From CAYYGL01 sp964471235 (GTDB taxonomy: Bacteria > Calditrichota > Calditrichia > RBG-13-44-9 > J075): DNA of 10,646 nucleotides. The position numbers and the translations under genes were made by a program. The notes under the pieces are model-generated. The model was given only the letters and a program-made list of their open reading frames with translations, did not search any database and had not been told where the DNA came from. The stretch is taken from positions 1 through 10,646 of the forward strand of contig CAYYGL010000171.1 in the NCBI GenBank assembly GCA_964471235.1, given 5' to 3'. The first letter of the stretch is position 1. Each line of letters starts with the position of its first letter. Below are positions 6,185 through 10,646 of this stretch, piece after piece.

Positions 6185-7227
6185 ACAACCACTCCTTCCG
6201 GTTCTTTCACCCGTTCCACGAAAATCTGATCGGTTTGTTCTTTGCGCAGGGCGATGGTGGCGCCGCGGATGTTATATGCCACCGGGTCGCCGGCAGCACT
6301 TTTCATCTCCACATAGATAAAGGTGCCTGGCAGAATTCCCAGGTCCATCAAACGACGCCGCTGCATCCCCCGGCAGGCGCGGGAAATCCAAACCACTTTC
6401 CCCCACTCCCCGGGCTGCAGTTGGGTTAACGGAACGCCGCCCGGCTCCCCTTCCGGTTTTGCCTCGGTTAGGGGAACCACCGTGACGTTGGCTGCCACAA
6501 TAGGCGCCAGGTAAACCTCTTCATCGCCATCGGCAATCAGGTGAATTCGCTCCGGAGCAGCGTCCACCACTTGCACGTTCATTCCCGGATGAAGCCCCTG
6601 GGCAATCAACTGGGCGTAAACTGCTTCCGGTTCGTCTTCAATGTGTACAATCTCGGCGATTTCCCCCCTGGGTAAATCCTGTAAAGGAATCCCCCGGTGG
6701 GGCGGAATCTCTCCCGATTCGGTGGGAATGGGATCGCCGTGGGGATCATACCGGGGATTACCCATCTGGGCAGCTAATGCTTCTCCCTCACTCTCGGTGA
6801 GGAAATGCTCCTGTGCTTCTGCCTGGGCATGCCATTCCTGCTCCGGCACCCCGGTTTCATCTGCCAGGTATCTTTCCCACAAGCGGTGCAATCGAATGAT
6901 TTTAAGGGCATAAGACCGTCCCGGGTCGGTGAGTTCCAACCGATTCCCCTGGCTTTTCGCCAGCCCCATCACCTCCAGGCGGTGCATCAACCGGGCAGCT
7001 TTCTCGCCACTAATAGACAGCGCCCCGGACAAACTCTGCAACGTGCAGGGGATTTTCTTGTATTCACAATCATACAAATGCTTCAGGGCGTCTTCAATCA
7101 ATACCCGTTCGGTGTTATGACGCACCCGCTGCCATTTCCAGTAAAGTCCCCGGCGGGGGCGAAACAGCAAAAAGAAGATCGCCACAATTGTCCCGCCGAT
7201 TATTAAGGCAACTAACGGATTTGCCAT
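6181..7227 (-). CDS. Membrane-anchored DtxR-like metal sensor fused to two FeoA-like domains
   Basis: A 348-residue multidomain protein. Residues 5-22 are one hydrophobic helix followed by RPRR, so the rest should face the cytoplasm. Residues 38-105 are a DtxR-like winged helix (IEDALKHLY, then a helix-turn-helix). Residues 108-170 are the DtxR metal/dimer domain, with H114, E118, H133, E137, E140, H141 and, in the first helix, D46 at the known ligand positions, followed by DPHGDPIP. Residues 178-253 are an SH3/FeoA-like domain of the DtxR type; 265-343 are a second domain that looks like true FeoA (RRRLMDLGILPGT, IALRKEQ). The recognition helix reads SGEKAARL and lacks the PxSVT-like residues of DNA-binding relatives. 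The operon has no other feoA, so this domain probably serves FeoB. Start: ATG at 7227 with AGGAGAT (7235-7241) seven bases upstream. Whether it binds DNA is open. Confidence 0.88.
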   Translation of the reverse strand: MANPLVALIIGGTIVAIFFLLFRPRRGLYWKWQRVRHNTERVLIEDALKHLYDCEYKKIPCTLQSLSGALSISGEKAARLMHRLEVMGLAKSQGNRLELTDPGRSYALKIIRLHRLWERYLADETGVPEQEWHAQAEAQEHFLTESEGEALAAQMGNPRYDPHGDPIPTESGEIPPHRGIPLQDLPRGEIAEIVHIEDEPEAVYAQLIAQGLHPGMNVQVVDAAPERIHLIADGDEEVYLAPIVAANVTVVPLTEAKPEGEPGGVPLTQLQPGEWGKVVWISRACRGMQRRRLMDLGILPGTFIYVEMKSAAGDPVAYNIRGATIALRKEQTDQIFVERVKEPEGVVV

Positions 7228-7264
7228 TTTTTCTATCTCCTGTTAAATCCCTTCCGTGTTGTTG

Positions 7265-7927
7265 TTACACCTCGGAAACATCGGCGACATAGATTTGCTG
7301 GGCGACAAACTTGCTCAACATGTATTCGCTATCATTCACCCGGATTGTCACAGGTCCTTCAAAGGGTGCGACCTCGGTTACCCGGATTTGCGCTTTCGGA
7401 TAAAGCCCCATGTCCCCCAAATAACGGAGCAGCGCCGGATCATCATCATTAACCTCCACGATGGTTGCCGATTGCGGCGGCAGCAGGTCCGCCAGGCAAA
7501 CCTCGGAACGCTGCGCCATTTTTCCCTCCCGATCCGGGATAGGGGCGCCATGGGGATCGTGGGTCGGGAATCCCAGCATTTTGTCAATCCGATCCTCCAG
7601 GTCTTCCGAGAGAACATGCTCCCACTTCTCCGCTTCTTCATGAACCTGATCCCAGGGGACGCCCAGCGCTTCCGCTAAAAACAACTCGATTAACCGATGA
7701 TGGCGGATAACCTCCAGGGCTATCTTTTTCCCGGCAGTGGTTAACTGCACCCCCTGGTAAGGCTCGTACGTCACCAGGTTCAGTTCGGAAAGCCGCTTGA
7801 TCATCCCCGTCACCGATGCCGGGGCAATTTTTAACCGCTTCGCCAGTACCGTGGTTGCCACTTTCCCCCGTGCCCGTTGAATCTCGTAGATGGTTTTCAG
7901 ATAATCTTCAATTGCTTCATTCTGCAT
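7265..7927 (-). CDS. DtxR/MntR-family metal-dependent transcriptional repressor
   Basis: A 220-residue soluble regulator with the complete three-domain layout: winged helix (1-70, recognition helix around APASVTGMIKRL), metal-binding and dimerization domain (71-130) and an SH3/FeoA-like C-terminal domain (141-217). Metal ligand positions are D8, H77, E81, H96, E100, E103 and H104. D8 and E100 replace the Met and Cys of DtxR/IdeR and match Bacillus MntR, but MntR's second helix-1 ligand is a Lys (K11) here, so Fe(II) versus Mn(II) cannot be decided from sequence. It is first in the feo operon, 37 bp ahead of its membrane-anchored paralogue, and a DtxR-type palindrome sits 19 bp upstream of its ATG, so self-repression with iron as co-repressor is the simplest reading. 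The Shine-Dalgarno (GGGAAG, 7931-7936) is weak and only three bases from the ATG. Confidence 0.93.
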   Translation of the reverse strand: MQNEAIEDYLKTIYEIQRARGKVATTVLAKRLKIAPASVTGMIKRLSELNLVTYEPYQGVQLTTAGKKIALEVIRHHRLIELFLAEALGVPWDQVHEEAEKWEHVLSEDLEDRIDKMLGFPTHDPHGAPIPDREGKMAQRSEVCLADLLPPQSATIVEVNDDDPALLRYLGDMGLYPKAQIRVTEVAPFEGPVTIRVNDSEYMLSKFVAQQIYVADVSEV

Positions 7928-7946
7928 TTGCTTCCCACTAAATAAA

Positions 7947-7966
7947 TTTTTAGGTTAAACTAAAAA
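7947..7966. promoter_or_regulatory. DtxR/MntR-type operator of the feo operon
   Basis: TTTTTAGGTTAAACTAAAAA is a 20-bp inverted repeat with one mismatched pair (7954 against 7959); the flanking bases 7946 and 7967 also pair. The TTAGGTTA..CTAA core closely matches the consensus of DtxR, IdeR and MntR boxes. It lies just downstream of the predicted transcription start and ends 19 bp before the ATG of the DtxR-family gene, a position suited to repression. Confidence 0.85.
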
Positions 7967-7977
7967 TATTTTTGCAC

Positions 7978-8006
7978 AGTATAAACAACTTTGTTTGCAA
8001 AGGCAA
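7978..8006 (-). promoter_or_regulatory. Sigma70-like promoter of the feo operon
   Basis: Read on the minus strand: -35 TTGCCT (8001-8006), a 17-base spacer, and -10 TATACT (7978-7983). The start would fall near 7971, placing the operator at about +5 to +25. It is the only well-spaced promoter upstream of 7927, and the three downstream genes follow with short gaps or overlaps. Confidence 0.65.
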
Positions 8007-8160
8007 GCTTTTTTTGGGGCATCCCTGTCGGTTGTACCGGAATCGCTTATTAGGGGCATTCACAAGCGTATAACTCGCCTGAGCAAAATCCATGAGTCTC
8101 CACGTCATCCCCAAACTGGCAAAGCGGGGTTTTCCGGGCTTTCACTTCCCTGGGGTGACC

Positions 8161-8304
8161 GAACGCGGAGGACACGGATTACGGGGCGTTTCACAGATTT
8201 TCTGACATACTGGCATTTATAAATACGCTGTTTTACCTGAAGAGACACGTTCCCACAAAGAATTCGTGAAACTCCATGTCATCTGCGTAATCCATGTGCC
8301 ATTC
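8161..8304. repeat. Degenerate dispersed inverted repeat, copy B
   Basis: The left arm starts GAACGCGGAGGACACGGATT (8161-8180) and contains GGATTACG (8176-8183). The right arm contains the exact inverse CGTAATCC (8286-8293) within ATCTGCGTAATCCATGTG. The left arm is nearly identical to copy A's right arm (3115-3135 on the minus strand), so the two copies are dispersed members of one family. Confidence 0.6.
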
Positions 8305-8341
8305 CTTTACCTACTGGTAGGAAGTTTATGTAGCTTGCGGC

Positions 8342-8370
8342 TTGACTATCCACCGTCAACATCGTATTAT
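8342..8370 (+). promoter_or_regulatory. Sigma70-like promoter of nadK and the glycosyltransferase gene
   Basis: TTGACT (8342-8347), a 17-base spacer and TATTAT (8365-8370) give a near-consensus promoter, with transcription starting near 8377, about 50 bases before the TTG start codon. TTGACTATCC (8342-8351) and GGATATGGTCAA (8388-8399) form an imperfect inverted repeat around it, and GTCAACATC occurs twice, 40 bp apart (8355-8363 and 8395-8403). Confidence 0.65.
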
Positions 8371-8426
8371 ACTCCAAAAGGATTGTTGGATATGGTCAAC
8401 ATCAAATAGCATAAAGGAGCCCCGCC

Positions 8427-9314
8427 TTGACTTTCGGACTCATTGCAAACATCCAAAAAGAATTATTCTGGCAAAAACTCCCTGCTTTGCTAAGCTGGTT
8501 TAAGCAGCAGCAGGTTCCCCTGATATTATCTAAGCGAATTACCGAAAACCCCAATTTTAATATCTCCGGTTTTTCCTCTTTCCCGGATGATGAGTTATCC
8601 AAACATTGTGAGATGTTACTGGTATTTGGCGGTGACGGCACATTTTTGCATACCGTGCAACTGGTTGGGGAAGACCAGACACCCATTTTGGGCATTAACG
8701 TGGGTGGATTGGGATTTCTGACCGACATCCATTTTGACGACTTCACCTCAGCGTTTACCAAAATCCTGGAAGGGGAATACCGGATTGAAGAGCGACTGAT
8801 TCTGAAAGGGATCATCGAAGGGGACCCAAAACCGCTTTATGCCCTGAACGAATTTGTGATTGACAAAGGAAATTCCATCCGGGTTATTCAAATTTTGATT
8901 CGGGTAAATGATGCTTTTCTGAACTCACTGGTAGCGGATGGGTTGATCCTTTCAACACCCACCGGTTCCACGGCTTATTCGCTGTCCTCAGGGGGACCGA
9001 TTGTGGTGCCCTCAACAAACGTGCTAATCATTAATCCGATATGCCCGCACTCGCTCACCAATCGCCCGGTCATTGTTCCGGCGGATATGAAGATTACCGC
9101 TACCACCTATACCGAACACCGGGATTTCATCATCGCTGCAGACGGGCAGGATATCCGCCATTGTGCATCTCGAACCCAATTGACCATAGAAACAGCGCCC
9201 TTTACCGCCCACCTGGTTAAACCGGATACCAGCAATTTCTTCAATTTACTGCATACCAAGTTGAATTGGGGAGAAGATTTTCGGGACAAAAACAGCTGGA
9301 GCTATAAATCCTGA
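8427..9314 (+). CDS. nadK: NAD kinase
   Basis: A 295-residue NAD kinase (ATP-dependent phosphorylation of NAD+ to NADP+), cytoplasmic and normally essential. The signature motifs are in order: the GGDGT loop (68-72, catalytic D70), NVGGLGFLT (91-99), the NE pair (141-142, in ALNEFVIDKG), the long glycine/threonine motif DGLILSTPTGSTAYS (171-185), ICPHSL (205-210) and ADGQ (238-241). Length fits the bacterial family. The start is TTG at 8427, preceded by AGGAG (8415-8419) seven bases upstream. The first in-frame ATG lies inside the catalytic domain and the protein begins TFGLIANIQK as in homologues, so TTG is well supported. Its stop overlaps the next ATG by one base. Confidence 0.97.
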   Translation: MTFGLIANIQKELFWQKLPALLSWFKQQQVPLILSKRITENPNFNISGFSSFPDDELSKHCEMLLVFGGDGTFLHTVQLVGEDQTPILGINVGGLGFLTDIHFDDFTSAFTKILEGEYRIEERLILKGIIEGDPKPLYALNEFVIDKGNSIRVIQILIRVNDAFLNSLVADGLILSTPTGSTAYSLSSGGPIVVPSTNVLIINPICPHSLTNRPVIVPADMKITATTYTEHRDFIIAADGQDIRHCASRTQLTIETAPFTAHLVKPDTSNFFNLLHTKLNWGEDFRDKNSWSYKS

Positions 9315-10396
9315 TGACGATTTTTCTTTTTTCGCTGGCGTTCCTGGGGTATGTATATTTTATCGGGTGGATATGGCGCGGGTGTAAACAGGTGCAACAA
9401 CAGCAGCCTTTAAGCGGAGAGGATACGCCGATTAAATTTTCCGTTATTATTGCTGCCCACAATGAAGCGGAAAACCTTCCCCGCCTGTTAGAAGCCTTGC
9501 ACCGACAAAATTACCCGGCTGAGAATTTTGAAGTCATTATTGCCGCCGACCGCTGTGAGGATGACACCGAAGCGGTTGCAAATTCCTTTAAAGACCGCCT
9601 TCCCGGCCTGCGGATCATCTCAATTCATGCCATTCCCCCGGGTGTGTCTCCCAAAAAACACGTCTTACAAACCGCTATTCACCAGGCAGCACACGAGCAT
9701 CTTCTTTTCCTGGATGCCGATGTGATTCCCACCGACAGCCACCTCCGCACCTATCACCGTTACTTTAGCAGCGGCGCTGCTGCCGTGGTCAGCCTGATGA
9801 AATTTCATCCTCCCCAATCCGTGTTTCAAAAATTTCTGGTGTATGAAAAGATGGTTAGCTGGTGCATTGCCGGGGCAGGTATCGGTCGACGGCGCCCCAT
9901 AATTGCTTATGGCGGCAATTGGGGATATACCCGGAGCGCGTTTGAGGCGGTCCGGGGATTTGAGGGAATTATGCATTCCCTGAGCGGGGATGATGACCTG
10001 CTCCTGCAAAAGATGGGGGCGCAACACCTGCCCATCGCCTTCTGCCTGGATGAGGGAGGATGGATACACACCGCCGCGCCTGCCACCCTGCGCCAATTTT
10101 TGCGTCAACGGCGGCGCCACTTCTCCGCCGGAAAAAAATACCGCCCCGCGGTGCAGTTTGCTTACTTTTGCTACCATCTGTTAAACCTGTTCCTCTGGAC
10201 CGGCTGGCTGTTTTACCTGCCCGGCTTAGGATACTTAGGTGCCAAACTGTTGGCAGATGCCATACTCTTGCGCCGGGGAATGGCAATGTTTGATGAGCAC
10301 GTTAACCCGGGTGAGATGCTCCTGTTTAACGGGCTATACATGCTGTATAATACGGTGGTGGGACCGCTGGGGCATGTGGGGAGGATTCGGTGGTGA
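9314..10396 (+). CDS. Membrane-associated family 2 glycosyltransferase
   Basis: A 360-residue GT-A fold glycosyltransferase expected to transfer a sugar from a nucleotide sugar at the cytoplasmic face of the membrane. An N-terminal helix (1-21) anchors it. The GT2 domain starts at 41 (FSVIIAAHNEAENLPRLL), has the metal-binding DAD (134-136 in LLFLDADVIP), the acceptor-side acidic motif SGDDDL (224-229) and QRRRH (265-269), where most processive enzymes have QxxRW. C-terminal hydrophobic helices lie at about 280-318 and 334-352. This layout is found in glycosyltransferases making cell-surface polymers, carotenoid glycosides or glycolipids; the acceptor cannot be told from sequence. The ATG at 9314 overlaps the nadK stop by one base. 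GGAG (9298-9301) is twelve bases away, so translation probably depends on coupling to nadK. Confidence 0.9.
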   Translation: MTIFLFSLAFLGYVYFIGWIWRGCKQVQQQQPLSGEDTPIKFSVIIAAHNEAENLPRLLEALHRQNYPAENFEVIIAADRCEDDTEAVANSFKDRLPGLRIISIHAIPPGVSPKKHVLQTAIHQAAHEHLLFLDADVIPTDSHLRTYHRYFSSGAAAVVSLMKFHPPQSVFQKFLVYEKMVSWCIAGAGIGRRRPIIAYGGNWGYTRSAFEAVRGFEGIMHSLSGDDDLLLQKMGAQHLPIAFCLDEGGWIHTAAPATLRQFLRQRRRHFSAGKKYRPAVQFAYFCYHLLNLFLWTGWLFYLPGLGYLGAKLLADAILLRRGMAMFDEHVNPGEMLLFNGLYMLYNTVVGPLGHVGRIRW

Positions 10397-10422
10397 GGGG
10401 GAGTAGGGATCGGGGGATGAGG
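10397..10422 (+). repeat. G-rich tract between convergent genes
   Basis: G-runs of 5, 3, 5 and 2 (10397-10401, 10406-10408, 10412-10416, 10421-10422) fall in the 32-bp gap between the glycosyltransferase stop and the next gene's stop. It shares the exact 11-mer GGGATCGGGGG with the tract at 2658-2668. The last run of only two makes it a weaker quadruplex candidate. No standard U-tailed terminator is visible in the gap. Confidence 0.35.
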
Positions 10423-10428
10423 TTTGAC

Positions 10429-10646
10429 TCACTTCGAACGCATCTCAAACACGCCGTCCCAATTTTCCGGCGGAGGCATTTTGGCATATTGGAGGACGCG
10501 CTTTAAATACAATTTGGACGGACCGTCCTCGGGACGCAGTTTTAAACAGTAGCGGAAACATTCCCCGGCTTTTTCCCAATTGCGGGTCTGGTAGTACTGT
10601 ATTCCGGTGGTAAATATCGGTAAAATATTCCGGAAGTTCTCACTTA
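10429..10646 (-). CDS. C-terminal end of a probable class III adenylate/guanylate cyclase (5' part outside window)
   Basis: The open frame on the minus strand enters from the right edge and stops at TGA (10429-10431). It encodes about 72 residues: a TPR-like helical pair (GIQYYQTRNWEKAGECFRYC), then LKLRPEDGPSKLYLKRV, and finally MPPPENWDGVFEMRSK. The sequence R-P-x-D-G-P-S-x-x-Y-L followed by PPPxxWDGVFEM at the very C-terminus is the tail that follows the catalytic domain in many CHASE2- or HAMP-type bacterial nucleotide cyclases. The catalytic domain itself is not in the window, so the function rests on this tail alone. It is convergent with the glycosyltransferase gene, 32 bp away. Confidence 0.75.
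   Translation of the reverse strand, partial: SENFRNILPIFTTGIQYYQTRNWEKAGECFRYCLKLRPEDGPSKLYLKRVLQYAKMPPPENWDGVFEMRSK

Larger units (their letters stand above)
7967..8426. other. Divergent intergenic region: two promoters and decayed repeats
   Basis: No gene is visible. The left edge has the minus-strand feo promoter and the right edge has the + strand nadK promoter. Between them, GTCATCCCC (8104-8112) and GGGGTGAC (8152-8159) form an inverted pair with one bulged base, directly followed by the degenerate 'GAACGCGGA' repeat (8161-8304). No convincing small RNA, tRNA or riboswitch fold was seen. Confidence 0.65.

Noticed and set aside
9665..10177. A 170-codon open frame on the minus strand
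   Set aside because: It is antisense to the glycosyltransferase catalytic domain, whose DAD and GDDD motifs are clear in the other strand.

Overview
The window (about 50% GC by eye) comes from a bacterium with closely packed operons. The gene set, and the style of the intergenic repeats (degenerate 'GAACGCGGA..ACGGATT' arms), suggest an uncultivated, probably Gram-negative lineage of the FCB type (Calditrichota / KSB1-like). That placement is a weak inference: the window holds no rRNA or marker gene that settles it.

Layout, left to right. (1) The 3' end of a stand-alone response-regulator receiver gene (+) runs to 299. (2) Convergent to it is a secreted S9B dipeptidyl-peptidase IV-like protease (346-2535, -) with its own likely promoter. 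(3) A 650-bp gene-free stretch (2536-3184) holds two strong G-quadruplex-prone tracts on opposite strands and several degenerate inverted repeats. (4) A small YqiA-type alpha/beta hydrolase (3185-3817, -). (5) A four-gene ferrous-iron operon on the minus strand, read from 7927 down to 3938: a soluble DtxR/MntR-type metalloregulator with a FeoA-like C-terminal domain; a membrane-anchored DtxR-like protein carrying two FeoA-like domains; the FeoB GTPase domain; and the FeoB membrane domain as a separate gene. A sigma70-like promoter followed by a near-perfect 20-bp DtxR-type palindrome precedes it. (6) A 460-bp intergenic region (7967-8426) contains that promoter, another copy of the degenerate repeat in the opposite orientation, and the promoter of the next operon. 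(7) NAD kinase (8427-9314, +, TTG start) overlaps by one base a family 2 glycosyltransferase (9314-10396, +). (8) Convergent to these is the C-terminal tail of a gene running off the right edge (10429-10646, -), probably a class III adenylate/guanylate cyclase.

The most interesting part is the iron operon. The soluble regulator probably represses it from the palindrome at 7947-7966 when metal is plentiful. The second protein combines one N-terminal transmembrane helix, a DtxR-like fold that keeps every metal-ligand position but has lost the usual recognition-helix residues, an SH3-like domain, and a C-terminal domain that looks like true FeoA. There is no separate feoA gene, so this protein is the best candidate to supply FeoA function to the split FeoB. 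It may be a membrane-bound metal sensor acting on the transporter rather than, or as well as, on DNA. It is translationally coupled to the FeoB GTPase through an ATGA overlap, and the GTPase stop codon lies inside a perfect Shine-Dalgarno sequence for the FeoB membrane subunit.
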